Source of the DNA: Paenibacillus pabuli
GTDB lineage: Bacteria > Bacillota > Bacilli > Paenibacillales > Paenibacillaceae
Direction: 5' to 3'
DNA: 64,000 nt
NCBI RefSeq assembly: GCF_023101145.1
Contig: NZ_CP073714.1
Coordinates: 3,162,001 to 3,226,000, forward strand
A model generated the notes under the pieces. That model was not told where the DNA came from. It saw only the letters and a program-made list of their open reading frames with translations, and searched no databases. Below are positions 33,548 through 42,908 of this stretch, one piece after another (position 1 is the stretch's first letter; every line of letters starts with the position of its first letter). The position numbers and the translations under genes are program-made.

Positions 33548-33959
33548 ATGCGGTATTCCTCCAATGACAGGATAGGATATGCCCAGTTTATCATGTTGAT
33601 GGATGTACAGCATTATGATATGTGCTTTTTACGATTGAAAGAAAGAAGACACACGACAACTCCGATTCAATTCACAGATTCATATCAATGGGCTTCTGGT
33701 AAATATCAAAAGTGGCCGTTTTTTACTATTTTGCGAAGAGAAGAACTCGATCATAGGAAGCTGGTTAGTGTAACACCGTAAAAACGACTCAAGATGCAAC
33801 GATACTGGATTCATATAGTTTTCTGGATCAAGAAAAAGTATACTTACATAGAATCTTTATCTAGATTAATGGAGTATCCATTTAAACCCACACTGAACAT
33901 ACAGTTAAGTATAAGTCTTAATTCTGATGAAGAGATCCGATATGAAGGGTGATGATTAC
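33548..33959. other. Gene-poor gap before the heme oxygenase
   Basis: About 400 bases with no convincing gene. An open frame at 33515-33781 overlaps the NIF3 start on the opposite strand and looks accidental, although its 3' half (RLKERRHTTT to the end) could be a decayed remnant. No terminator or clear promoter was found. Confidence 0.4.
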
Positions 33960-34565
33960 ATGACAGCCAGTACCATTATGGAACGTCTGAAGAGTGAGAC
34001 AGCTCATTATCACAGACAAGTAGAACAGAACGATTATGCCAAGGCTATTATGAATCAAACCGTTAGCTTAGAAAATTATAAAAAATATCTGGAGAAATTT
34101 TACGGGTTTCTGAAACCATTAGAAGATCAGGCTGTACAGCAGCCTTTCTGGGAAAGTACGGGACTGGATTTCGAGATTAGAGGGAAAGCGAAATTGCTTG
34201 AAAATGATTTGCGGAATCTTGGCGCCAGTGAAGAGCAAATTAGCCAAGTTCCTTTATGTAAGGATCTTCCGGATATCTCGACACCAGCAAGGTTGTTCGG
34301 TTATTTATACGTCATTGAAGGATCGACGAACGGAGGCCAGATCATGACCAAACGTTTGTCTCAGTTCCTGCCGATTGAAGCAGATCGGGGATTGGAATAT
34401 TTTAATGCCTATGGTACGGAGACTAGAACAAGATGGGCGGAGTTCACGGAACTACTGCGTCAATCCATCACGGCGGAAGAAGATCACGACATGATGGTGC
34501 ACACAGCTTCGGAAACGTTCCGATTACTTGATCAATGGATCAATACAAATACAGATGATTTGTAA
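33960..34565 (+). CDS. Biliverdin-producing heme oxygenase
   Basis: About 201 residues of the bacterial heme oxygenase (BphO/HmuO) superfamily. It opens heme to biliverdin, CO and iron. The N-terminal LKSETAHYHRQVEQ holds the proximal His, and the distal-helix motif LFGYLYVIEGSTNGGQ is typical of phytochrome-linked enzymes. The ATG at 33960 has AAGGGTGA eight bases before it; upstream ATGs at 33942 and 33927 are alternatives. The next gene, 45 bases on, is a phytochrome that needs biliverdin. The pair is a light-sensing unit. Confidence 0.9.
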   Translation: MTASTIMERLKSETAHYHRQVEQNDYAKAIMNQTVSLENYKKYLEKFYGFLKPLEDQAVQQPFWESTGLDFEIRGKAKLLENDLRNLGASEEQISQVPLCKDLPDISTPARLFGYLYVIEGSTNGGQIMTKRLSQFLPIEADRGLEYFNAYGTETRTRWAEFTELLRQSITAEEDHDMMVHTASETFRLLDQWINTNTDDL

Positions 34566-34610
34566 GTTGAAATAAGAGTTATCACATCATGAGAGGGGAT
34601 TTTTCAGGCT

Positions 34611-37151
34611 ATGCCCGAATCGAAGTCCAGGAAAGAAAATAATATGCTTAACCGTACATTGCTTAATCAGGGTACGTACACCAATGATCCAATTGATATA
34701 AACAATTGCGATATGGAACCCATTCATATCCCCGGCTTCATTCAACCTCATGGTGTGCTCTTGGCTGTAACCACCAACAATATACCGACTATTGTACAAT
34801 GCAGCCAAAATACAGAAGAACATCTCGGTCTTAATACGCAAGAGGTGTTGGGCCTTCCACTCGAACATCTGATTGGCAGGGATAATATCAGGCAGGTACT
34901 GGCACGCACCTTCAGTGCATCTGTAACATCAGACCTGCAATATATGGATCTCACGGTTGCCGTATCCGGACATGCTAAGGTCTTCACTTCTGTCATTCAT
35001 GAAAGTGAAGGCCTGTTAATTTTGGAAATGGAGCCTTCCTATGAAAAAGAAAATATGGAAGTTAATGATTTTGAGTGGATTTCCAGCTTCTTTAGCCGAC
35101 TTAAAAGTACTGATAATCGTGTGGAAGCGAGTCAGATTGCAGCCGAGCAAGTGAAAGAAATGTTAGGTTATGATCGGGTCATGATCTATGAATTTGACGA
35201 ACAATGGAATGGGAAGGTCATCGCAGAAGCACGTGAGGAAGAGCTCGAACCGTTTCTCGGGCACCATTATCCAGCGTCAGATATTCCCAAACAGGCACGG
35301 GAATTGTACCTGCGAAATTGGTTGCGCACCATCGTGAACGTGAATTATACACCTGTCGAGATCGTTCCCTTGCTTCAACCTTTGACGGGCAAACCGCTTA
35401 ATCTGAGCTTGTCGGTTCTGCGGAGTGTATCCCCTTTGCACATTGAGTATTTACAGAACATGGGTGTTGGTGCGACCGTAACCATCTCTCTAATCCATGA
35501 CAACCAGCTGTGGGGCCTGATTACATGTCATCACTATTCTGCTCGATATGTACCTCATCGTGTTCGGAACTTGTGTAACTTCTTGGGCTCTTTCTTCTCA
35601 AGTGAACTGTTTCAACGTCAGCAGCTGGATGAATATCAAGCCGAGATTCAGTCACGTGAAGCCGCTACCCAAATTGCAAATATTTTTATCGGAAATACAA
35701 GTCCGGCGAGGATTATTGAGGAATTGCAGGGAGAAGAGCAGACCTTACTGAATCTGATGGATGCATCGGGAGCAGCGATCTGTTATCAGGACAAGCTGTT
35801 GTTATATGGTGATACGCCAGCAAGAGAGCAAGTAAGGGAATTGGCCGCATGGTTGGCAGGCAAATCGGAAGATTACAGTTATCATAGCTCCAAGCTGAGT
35901 TTGGAGTATGATCCTGCCCAAGCTTACAAGGAAAAAGCCTCAGGCATTGTTTATGTTGCCATATCCCCTGGGCAGCATCATTACATCATCTGGTTCCGAC
36001 CTGAGGTGGTTCAGCTCGTGGATTGGGCAGGTGATCCAGCCAAAGCAGTGATCAAAACCGATGATGGCATGCGTCTGTCTCCCCGGAAATCCTTCGAGAA
36101 ATGGAGAGAGGTCGTACAATCTACCTCCTATCCTTGGACAACGAAGGAGCTGAATGTTCTGCCACTGCTCAAAAGCATCGTACGCCGTCAAACGGAAAAT
36201 CAACTGGTTCAGGCCGAGGAACAGGCCTTGCAGAATGCACGTGTTTTGCGTCAAAATGAGCAGCGTTACTTGCAATTGATGGAGTTTTCTCCAGTGGCCT
36301 TTTTTACGTTGACGGATGGGTTCATTATTTATTGCAATAAGAAGGCAGCAGACCTGCTCGGCTTTGAAAACTCTAAAAATCTTATCGGCAAGGATTTCAG
36401 GGAATTTATTCCTGATAAGACGAGAACGGTTTTGCAGCAAAACCTGCAGGAACTGAAGCTTAACAATACTCGTCTGTTTACCAACCAGGCATATTTCACC
36501 ACAGCACCTGGCACGTCTTTATTGCTTGAGATTACACTGGCTTCTGTTACACATGCAGGCAAACCGTCGGTGATGGTCCTTCTGAGCAGCGGGGCATCCC
36601 ATCACGATCAAGATCATTATACGGAGACAACCAGTCAACTCCAGAACTATCTCAACACAGATCCGTTAACAGACATGCCGCTTCAGACCATATTCCAATC
36701 CCAGCTTCAGGATGATTGGAATGAATGTTTACAGGAGAAATGCAGTTTAGGACTGTTTATTATAGATATCGATGATTTCCGTTCATACAATGTATCATAT
36801 GGACTTCAAGGTGGAGATCTGTGCCTGCAGTGGATTGGGGAAGTGCTGACGGTAGTTAGTGAACAGAACGATGCCGTCATCTCACGCCTTCGGGGAGGAA
36901 CCTTCATGCTGAAACTGAAGAATGCAACATCGGAGCGTTCAGCGAAGCTTGCTGAAGAAATTAGACAGCATGTGCTTGCACTTCAAATTCAGAGGGATCT
37001 GTCCAGTCCAAGTGAAGTGGTCACGGTTAGTGTTGGTGGTGCGGTAATGGTTCCGGAAGAGACCTTACTGATGTCGAATTTAATTGAGAAAGCCAGTCAG
37101 GCCCTAACTCAAGCCAAGAGTGACGGGAAAAATCGGGCCATCGTGGTTTGA
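34611..37151 (+). CDS. Bacteriophytochrome with PAS and degenerate GGDEF output
   Basis: An 846-residue photoreceptor. An N-terminal PAS domain has the biliverdin-binding Cys33 in NNCDMEPIHIPGFIQPHG. A GAF domain follows with the chromophore-pocket motif HHYPASDIPKQAR, then a PHY domain with the tongue motif SPRKSF, a coiled linker, another PAS (about residues 555-665) and a GGDEF-like domain (about 690-846). The GGDEF signature reads RGGTF, so the catalytic acidic residue is lost and diguanylate cyclase activity is unlikely. No histidine kinase is attached. Start at 34611, or ATG 34644. The heme oxygenase upstream supplies the chromophore. Confidence 0.92.
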   Translation: MPESKSRKENNMLNRTLLNQGTYTNDPIDINNCDMEPIHIPGFIQPHGVLLAVTTNNIPTIVQCSQNTEEHLGLNTQEVLGLPLEHLIGRDNIRQVLARTFSASVTSDLQYMDLTVAVSGHAKVFTSVIHESEGLLILEMEPSYEKENMEVNDFEWISSFFSRLKSTDNRVEASQIAAEQVKEMLGYDRVMIYEFDEQWNGKVIAEAREEELEPFLGHHYPASDIPKQARELYLRNWLRTIVNVNYTPVEIVPLLQPLTGKPLNLSLSVLRSVSPLHIEYLQNMGVGATVTISLIHDNQLWGLITCHHYSARYVPHRVRNLCNFLGSFFSSELFQRQQLDEYQAEIQSREAATQIANIFIGNTSPARIIEELQGEEQTLLNLMDASGAAICYQDKLLLYGDTPAREQVRELAAWLAGKSEDYSYHSSKLSLEYDPAQAYKEKASGIVYVAISPGQHHYIIWFRPEVVQLVDWAGDPAKAVIKTDDGMRLSPRKSFEKWREVVQSTSYPWTTKELNVLPLLKSIVRRQTENQLVQAEEQALQNARVLRQNEQRYLQLMEFSPVAFFTLTDGFIIYCNKKAADLLGFENSKNLIGKDFREFIPDKTRTVLQQNLQELKLNNTRLFTNQAYFTTAPGTSLLLEITLASVTHAGKPSVMVLLSSGASHHDQDHYTETTSQLQNYLNTDPLTDMPLQTIFQSQLQDDWNECLQEKCSLGLFIIDIDDFRSYNVSYGLQGGDLCLQWIGEVLTVVSEQNDAVISRLRGGTFMLKLKNATSERSAKLAEEIRQHVLALQIQRDLSSPSEVVTVSVGGAVMVPEETLLMSNLIEKASQALTQAKSDGKNRAIVV

Positions 37152-37199
37152 TATGAGGTTGAACTAACCTTGCTGTAAAGGATGAAGCAAACGCTATAA

Positions 37200-37247
37200 A
37201 GGGAAGGCATTTAAACTGGATATCAGTTTGAATGCCTTTCTTTTTTC
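37200..37247 (+). terminator. Intrinsic terminator after the phytochrome gene
   Basis: GGCATTTAAACTG pairs with CAGTTTGAATGCC around GATAT, and six T follow. Confidence 0.9.
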
Positions 37248-37294
37248 TATTAAAAAGGAAAGTACTATTTTCATCACCACAGGCCCAGGACAAG

Positions 37295-37303
37295 TGTTAT
37301 AAT
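37295..37303 (+). promoter_or_regulatory. Extended -10 promoter of the TerB_N operon
   Basis: TGTTATAAT is an extended -10 element (TGnTATAAT) without a good -35 box. Transcription would begin about 37310, so start codons at 37302 or 37311 are unlikely unless the mRNA is leaderless. Confidence 0.5.
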
Positions 37304-39011
37304 GATGAATATGGATACACTTGTTCGTATTCACACGTGGAGGGCGGTGAAACGGAATTCAATGAAAGAGGATTCAAGACAACTGGAGTTTATGGAAATA
37401 GATCTTAGCGAAGAGCCTATCACAGCGGCAGTCCCGGTTCCTGATCGCACAACGATTGTGCGTGCTGATTTTGATATAAGATTGCCTGGCGGCATATTGT
37501 CTTCGGAGAAAAGGTTTGTGGAGGAAGCAAGGCAACTCATTGAAGTGGAAGGGGAGCAGGTCCCCTGTGTTCCTTTTATGAGTTATTGGCCAACTTATGG
37601 TGTAATGAACGAACCCCAACGCAAGTGGTATATGTATTGGAGGACGGAAGTCAGACAGGGACGTTTTCCTGATACCGATCTATCCTACCTGTTCATTCAT
37701 ATTTATGAGCTGATAAACGGAATTGGTTGGCAGAAACCACTGGAAGGTTACGACCAATTAAAACAGTTATGGATGAACTATCGTGAACGGCTTCCACAGT
37801 TGGATGTGTACATGCAGGAATGGATTCTTGATTATGATCTGGTACATGAGTTGAACATGTCATTATCCGAGATGGTGGAGCTTTCGAGTGGATATCTGCC
37901 ACCGGAGATTCTGGATATGGAATTGCAGCGGCTGTTGAGCAGCAATGTATCGGATATCTCGCTGAAGTTATTACAAAGATATTATGACTACGATATTACA
38001 CTCAGCAAATTTTACAGGGATGGCGGCAAGCAAGTTTTGGAACAGTACATCCCCCGGGTCATGGCATTGGTGGATTCTTATCTTCTGCGTACACGCAAGG
38101 CAGGCATCTTGGATCAGTTTGAGTTGAATCATGAAAGGACTATCGAACGTACGTTGTTTCGAAAAGCGGTATATGACGATTCCATTTATGGAAAATCGGT
38201 TCAAATGACGTATGTTCCGATTGGAGAGCATGCCGATTTTGTACAGTTTGTAACCCGAGTTTTTCGATGCACGGAGAATAAATGCCGTGAACTGCTCGGT
38301 TTCAGAGGGCGGCTTCGTGGAAAGACCCTTGAACCTGAGCTTGCGAATGTGATTGAACGTTATTTGGACAAGGCCTTCGCAGCCGAACAAATGCCAGTGG
38401 TAGAGCAAGCGATAGTCCGAATTGATGCGGAGAAACTTGCAGCACTGCAGCAGGAAAGCGAATATGTGCGAAGAGCACTCATGATCGAGGACGAGCAAGC
38501 TCCAGAAGATGGGAATGTAAATCATGCGACCGATGTGAGCAACAGATGGGATGGATTAGAAACCTTGGCAGAGATTGAACAAGATACGGACAGTCAAGGC
38601 CATGTGATCATCCAGAACTCAGTTGATGAAGCCCGAAGTGAAGATGATACGTACTCTAGCCAACTGAAGGTCGATGGTGAGAAGGCGATTAATTCTGACC
38701 GAGGACAAGGAAGCGGAGATTCAGAGTCATCAACCCTGCAATGGGAGGAAACCGTTTTTGCTGATCTGGATGAAGAATGGACAGCATTCTCAAGGCAGCT
38801 TTCTCCGCAGCATGTACAGGCCATTTATGCCTTGTTAGGTGTAAACCCGGATACGGAGCTGATGCGGGTAGCTGAGCAATATGGAACGATGCCTGCACTG
38901 TTGTTGGATGAAATTAATGATGTGGCCATGGAAACGATTGGTGACCTTTTGATTGATGCTGATCGAATAGTTTCGGATTATATGAATGTGTTTGAACATG
39001 TGAAGAGGTGA
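37302..39011 (+). CDS. TerB_N/TerB_C domain protein of a DNA-processing module
   Basis: Up to 569 residues. The first 250 residues have the TerB_N pattern (GGILSSEKRFVEEARQLIE, PCVPFMSYWPTYGVMNEPQRKWYMYWR, LSYLFIHIYELINGIG). A helical middle and an acidic low-complexity spacer (about 400-490) follow, then a TerB_C-like end (about 490-569). TerB-related proteins belong to tellurite/stress-linked and phage-defence networks, with a scaffold or metal-sensing role. The next two genes follow at 7-base and -4-base spacing. Start uncertain: 37302, GTG 37347 or ATG 37362; a GGAGGG lies at 37338. Confidence 0.78.
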   Translation: MMNMDTLVRIHTWRAVKRNSMKEDSRQLEFMEIDLSEEPITAAVPVPDRTTIVRADFDIRLPGGILSSEKRFVEEARQLIEVEGEQVPCVPFMSYWPTYGVMNEPQRKWYMYWRTEVRQGRFPDTDLSYLFIHIYELINGIGWQKPLEGYDQLKQLWMNYRERLPQLDVYMQEWILDYDLVHELNMSLSEMVELSSGYLPPEILDMELQRLLSSNVSDISLKLLQRYYDYDITLSKFYRDGGKQVLEQYIPRVMALVDSYLLRTRKAGILDQFELNHERTIERTLFRKAVYDDSIYGKSVQMTYVPIGEHADFVQFVTRVFRCTENKCRELLGFRGRLRGKTLEPELANVIERYLDKAFAAEQMPVVEQAIVRIDAEKLAALQQESEYVRRALMIEDEQAPEDGNVNHATDVSNRWDGLETLAEIEQDTDSQGHVIIQNSVDEARSEDDTYSSQLKVDGEKAINSDRGQGSGDSESSTLQWEETVFADLDEEWTAFSRQLSPQHVQAIYALLGVNPDTELMRVAEQYGTMPALLLDEINDVAMETIGDLLIDADRIVSDYMNVFEHVKR

Positions 39012-39018
39012 TTGGGCA

Positions 39019-40362
39019 GTGGCAGAACTTAAAATACCAAAGCGGCTGACTACCGCACTAGTGAATTCCTTGACCGCGGGCGTTGTGCCACGAATCGGAC
39101 TGGAGCAGATTGCTGTTGGTCGGAAGTCAGAAGTGGACGCGATTTTGCGGGATATGGACAACATTGCAGAAGGCGGGGCAGCCTTTAAACTGATTACAGG
39201 AAGGTACGGGAGCGGGAAAAGTTTTCTGTTGCAGATGATTCGGAACTATGCGATGGATCGGGAATTTGTTGTGGCGGACGCCGACTTGTCACCTGAGCGC
39301 AGACTGGTGGGAACCAAAGGTCAGGGGCTTGCAACATACCGTGAGCTGATGACTCGTCTGTCTACACGTACACGACCGGATGGCGGGGCACTGGAACCGA
39401 TTTTGCAGAAATGGATCGCTGGTCTTCAGCAGCAAGCGATGCAAAGTCAGGGGTTGCGCCCGGATGATCCTGCTCTTCCTGCTGAAGTCGAGAAGCAGAT
39501 TTATGTAGTAACAAACGAAATGCAGAATTTGGTGCATGGATTCGATTTTGCCAAGGTGCTGGCTTCGTACTGGAACGGCTATAAATTGGAGGATGATGAC
39601 CGCAAACAGGCGGCGCTGCGCTGGTTGAGAGGGGAATTCGCCACCAAGACGGAAGCCAAGAAAGAGCTGGCTGTCGGCGTCATCATTGATGATGATAACT
39701 GGTATGACTACTTCAAATTATGGTCCGAATTTATGGCACGGATCGGTTATAAAGGATTGCTATTATTCATTGATGAAGCGGTGAATCTGTACAAAATTAC
39801 AAACAGCATATCCCGGCAAAGCAACTACGAGAAGCTGCTTACCATGTTCAATGATACGATGCAGGGCAAAGCAGAACATTTTGGTATTTTTGTGGGCGGT
39901 ACACCACAATTTGTGGAGGATGAACGGCGGGGGCTTTTCAGTTACGAAGCACTTCGTTCCAGACTCATTGATGGCCGCTATGCAGCAAGAGAATATGCGA
40001 ATTATACCGGACCAATCCTGAAACTATCGATGTTGTCTCATGAAGAAATTTTGATTCTGCTGCAGAAGCTGCGTCAGATTCATGCCCTGCATTTTGGATA
40101 CAGTGCAAGTCTGACGGATGAGAATTTAGTTGATTTTATGCAAATAGCGGTCAATCGACTCGGTGCGGATGAATTACTGACCACACGTGAAGTGGTACGG
40201 GACTTCATGGATGTGCTGCACACACTCCATCAGAATCCCGAAGTGACCTATGCTCAATTGCTTGGTGAGCGGGCAGCGAAACCAACGGAAGCAGGAAAAG
40301 GAACGGATTCTTCATCATCTGCTGATGATCTGGATGATTTTCTGGCGGAGTTTGAATTATGA
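39019..40362 (+). CDS. P-loop ATPase, BrxD-like (DUF2791)
   Basis: A 447-residue AAA-type ATPase. Walker A is GRYGSGKS (about residue 65), Walker B is LLLFIDEAVNLYK, and it contains the family RIGLEQIAVGRKSEVDAILRDM start and GTPQFVEDERRGLFSYEALRSRL. The pattern matches the DUF2791 ATP-binding family, including BrxD of type 2 BREX. It starts with GTG after a GTGATTGG-type weak site, 7 bases behind the TerB_N gene. It overlaps the helicase by 4 bases (ATGA), so the products are probably made in set ratios. A role with the helicase in DNA handling is inferred. Confidence 0.85.
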   Translation: MAELKIPKRLTTALVNSLTAGVVPRIGLEQIAVGRKSEVDAILRDMDNIAEGGAAFKLITGRYGSGKSFLLQMIRNYAMDREFVVADADLSPERRLVGTKGQGLATYRELMTRLSTRTRPDGGALEPILQKWIAGLQQQAMQSQGLRPDDPALPAEVEKQIYVVTNEMQNLVHGFDFAKVLASYWNGYKLEDDDRKQAALRWLRGEFATKTEAKKELAVGVIIDDDNWYDYFKLWSEFMARIGYKGLLLFIDEAVNLYKITNSISRQSNYEKLLTMFNDTMQGKAEHFGIFVGGTPQFVEDERRGLFSYEALRSRLIDGRYAAREYANYTGPILKLSMLSHEEILILLQKLRQIHALHFGYSASLTDENLVDFMQIAVNRLGADELLTTREVVRDFMDVLHTLHQNPEVTYAQLLGERAAKPTEAGKGTDSSSSADDLDDFLAEFEL

Positions 40363-42572
40363 GTGAGAATCCTTTCTATCGACTGGCTCCTTTTGTACAG
40401 GAATTTATTTATAAAAAAAGATGGGAATCACTTCGGCCTGCCCAGATTGAAGCTTGTAATATTTGCTTTCATACTCCGCATCATATGCTGATTGCGGCAG
40501 GCACAGCCTCTGGCAAGACGGAGGCTGCTTTTTTTCCTGCGCTGACCGAGCTGCATGAACGGCCCTCCAAATCCGTGGGCATCTTGTACATCGGGCCACT
40601 TAAGGCATTGATTAATGACCAATTCGAGCGACTTAAGGACTTATTGTCTGAGGGGAATATTCCGGTATGGCATTGGCATGGTGATGTGCCTCAGGCAGAG
40701 AAAACTCGCCTTATGGGAAGTCCCTCAGGTGTGCTTCAAATTACGCCTGAATCGCTGGAAGGTTTGCTGATGAATCGTCCCAATGCCATACCAGCACTCT
40801 TTCATGATCTGCGGTATGTCATTATTGATGAGGTTCATGCTTTCATGGGGGCGGATCGAGGGATTCAGGTATTGAGTGAACTGGCCCGAATTGAGCGCAT
40901 GGCTGGGTGTAAACCGCGGAGAGTAGGGCTATCTGCGACACTCAGTGATTATGAGGCAGCTACAGCCTGGCTTGCTGCTGGAACAGGGCAGGGAGTGGAT
41001 GTCGTTTCTTCCCCTGGTGGTCGCAAGCTGCGTTTACGGGTGGAACATTTTTCATTTCCAGATGCGCGTGATGAAGAACAGGCGGAACATTTGCATAATG
41101 CACGTAAAGTCTATTATGACTTCATCTATGAAAGCACACATCGTAAAAAAGCTTTAATTTTCACCAACAGCCGGACGGATGCCGAAGTCACCATACTTGA
41201 GATGCGGCGTGTCGCCGCAAGGAGACAGGAGAGGGATGTATTCCATGTTCATCATGGAAGCATCTCCGCGATGCTAAGAGAAGAGACCGAGGCTGCCTTG
41301 CGAACTGGTTCAGGGCCAGCAGTAGCTGCGGCTACCGTAACACTGGAATTGGGTATCGACCTGGGTGAACTGGAGCGGGTTGTGCAGCTTGGAGCGCCTT
41401 ATAGTGCATCGAGTTTTGTTCAACGTCTTGGACGGTCAGGCAGGCGCGAGGATATGGCTTCCGAGATGCTTTTTGTATGTCCGGAAGAAGAGGATGAGGA
41501 AGCTCAATTGCCTGCTCGAATGCCATGGACACTCCTGCGGGCTATTGCTGTTATTGAATTGTATGTAAAGACCAAGTGGGTTGAACCACTTGAGGCCCGG
41601 AAGATGCCAATGGGTGTACTCTATCACCAGACGATGAGCATGCTGAAAAGCATGGGGGAGGCTGAACCAAAAGAATTGGCCGAAGCCATACTTTCGCTCG
41701 CACCATTCGCTCAGATTCGTGCAGAGCAATATCAGGTTTTTCTAAATTATCTGATTGAGACCGATCATCTGCAGTGGACAGAAGACCGGACATTGATTAT
41801 CGGGCTTACGGGTGAGAAAACCGTGAATAATTACCGCTTTTACGCGGTGTTCAAAGATGATGAAGAGCACAAAGTGCTGAACGGTTCCGAGGAGATTGGC
41901 TCCATTACAACGGTGCCACCACCAGGTTATTGCTTCTCTCTTGCAGGGAAACTATGGAAAGTGGAAGAGGTAGATCACAAGCATAAATCCGTGTATGTGA
42001 AGGCAGCCAAAGGAAAGGTGGATACGTTATGGCTTGGTGCCGGTGGGGACATTCATACGACGGTCGTCCAGAAAATGCGTGAAGTGCTGTCAGACACGGT
42101 GATATATCCCTATCTGTCTCCGCAAGCGGTAAACCGATTGGAACGCGCCCGACGACTTGCACGTGAAAGTGGATTACTGAAACAGGTGGTTATTCCGGCT
42201 GGAGGAGATTCCTTGTATGTATTGCCTTGGGTGGGAAGCAAGTCTTTCCGTACATTGGAACGTTTGATGAAGCACAACCTGACTGACAAACTTGCCTTGC
42301 GTTCTGTTGTACCTATGGAGCCTTATTATTTTGTTGTGTCAGGCAAAGTGGATGGTCGTACACTTTTGTCCGAGATTATGAGTGAGTGTCGAGCAGCGGA
42401 AGACGCATCTGCGTTACTCTCGGAAGATGAGGCCCCGTATCTTGGTAAGTATGATGAATTCGTGGCTCCTCCTTTGATCCGTGAGGCGTTTGCAGTAGAT
42501 GGATTGGATTTAATTGGTCTCAGGGAAGGATTGCAGCAAACGTTAACATGGGATTCTTCATCTCTTGAATAA
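40359..42572 (+). CDS. DEAD/DEAH-box helicase, Lhr/BrxHI-like
   Basis: A 737-residue superfamily 2 helicase. The motifs, in order, are: LRPAQIEA (Q-like), AGTASGKTEAAF (I), ITPESLEGLL, IIDEVHAFMG (II, DEVH), LSATL (III), FTNSRTDAE (IV), VHHGS, TLELGIDLG (V) and QRLGRSGRR (VI). The C-terminal 250 residues resemble the winged-helix/beta part of Lhr-type helicases. With the BrxD-like ATPase and the TerB_N protein it forms a three-gene operon; no BREX methylase (PglX) or PglZ is in this window. It therefore looks like a smaller Ter/BREX-related system. Confidence 0.88.
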   Translation: MSENPFYRLAPFVQEFIYKKRWESLRPAQIEACNICFHTPHHMLIAAGTASGKTEAAFFPALTELHERPSKSVGILYIGPLKALINDQFERLKDLLSEGNIPVWHWHGDVPQAEKTRLMGSPSGVLQITPESLEGLLMNRPNAIPALFHDLRYVIIDEVHAFMGADRGIQVLSELARIERMAGCKPRRVGLSATLSDYEAATAWLAAGTGQGVDVVSSPGGRKLRLRVEHFSFPDARDEEQAEHLHNARKVYYDFIYESTHRKKALIFTNSRTDAEVTILEMRRVAARRQERDVFHVHHGSISAMLREETEAALRTGSGPAVAAATVTLELGIDLGELERVVQLGAPYSASSFVQRLGRSGRREDMASEMLFVCPEEEDEEAQLPARMPWTLLRAIAVIELYVKTKWVEPLEARKMPMGVLYHQTMSMLKSMGEAEPKELAEAILSLAPFAQIRAEQYQVFLNYLIETDHLQWTEDRTLIIGLTGEKTVNNYRFYAVFKDDEEHKVLNGSEEIGSITTVPPPGYCFSLAGKLWKVEEVDHKHKSVYVKAAKGKVDTLWLGAGGDIHTTVVQKMREVLSDTVIYPYLSPQAVNRLERARRLARESGLLKQVVIPAGGDSLYVLPWVGSKSFRTLERLMKHNLTDKLALRSVVPMEPYYFVVSGKVDGRTLLSEIMSECRAAEDASALLSEDEAPYLGKYDEFVAPPLIREAFAVDGLDLIGLREGLQQTLTWDSSSLE

Positions 42573-42634
42573 CGTATTTACGCTTTTTATTTACTTTGAA
42601 ATTGAATTAGAAAAATTTAAATGATGAATCAGGG

Positions 42635-42663
42635 TTGACACTCCCTCACCTGCCATGTAATAT
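42635..42663 (+). promoter_or_regulatory. Promoter of the riboswitch-EamA unit
   Basis: Consensus TTGACA (42635-42640) and TAATAT (42658-42663) are 17 bases apart. The RNA would start near 42670. Confidence 0.8.
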
Positions 42664-42710
42664 ATGAAAAGTCGTCACATACGAATGGCAAACAACAAAT
42701 GCATATTTCA

Positions 42711-42786
42711 TCTCGTATAACCTCGCAGGCCGAAAGTGTACACAGGGCGAGGGTCTCTACAGGAAGCCTATACTTCCTAACTACGA
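42711..42786 (+). ncRNA. Purine-riboswitch-like aptamer with guanine-type core and atypical loops
   Basis: A three-way junction can be drawn. P1 is TCGTA/TACGA (42713-42717, 42782-42786). Junction J1/2 is TATAACC, as in the adenine switch of pbuE. P2 is CCTCGC (42721-42726) with GCGAGG (42747-42752). J2/3 is GTCTCTAC, P3 is AGGAAG/CTTCCT, and the closing junction is AACTAC. The base aligned with position 74 is C, as in guanine switches. Loop L2 has 20 bases instead of 7, and L3 (CCTATA) lacks the usual kissing sequence. The 3' half is shared with the following terminator. Confidence 0.72.
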
Positions 42787-42830
42787 TGCCAGGGAATCAT
42801 TGTATCCCTTGCTCGTAGTTAGGATTTTTT
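42775..42830 (+). terminator. Riboswitch expression-platform terminator
   Basis: CCTAACTACGA (42776-42786) pairs perfectly with TCGTAGTTAGG (42813-42823), an inner GGGA/TCCC stem extends it, and six T follow. The left arm is the 3' strand of P3/P1, so ligand binding would prevent the terminator: an ON switch, as in pbuE. Confidence 0.88.
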
Positions 42831-42908
42831 GCATTTGTTTGAAGTCTGTGACCTTGGCATGGATCAAACATGCGGACGCATTTTCGATCATCAGGAGGTT
42901 TATCTAGC

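Noticed and set aside
33515-33781. A plus-strand 88-codon gene before the heme oxygenase
   Set aside because: It overlaps the start of the NIF3-family gene on the opposite strand, lacks a ribosome site and matches no family I know.
37302-42572. A complete BREX system
   Set aside because: Only the BrxD- and BrxHI-like parts are present. No methylase, PglZ phosphatase or PglW kinase gene occurs upstream or downstream in the window.
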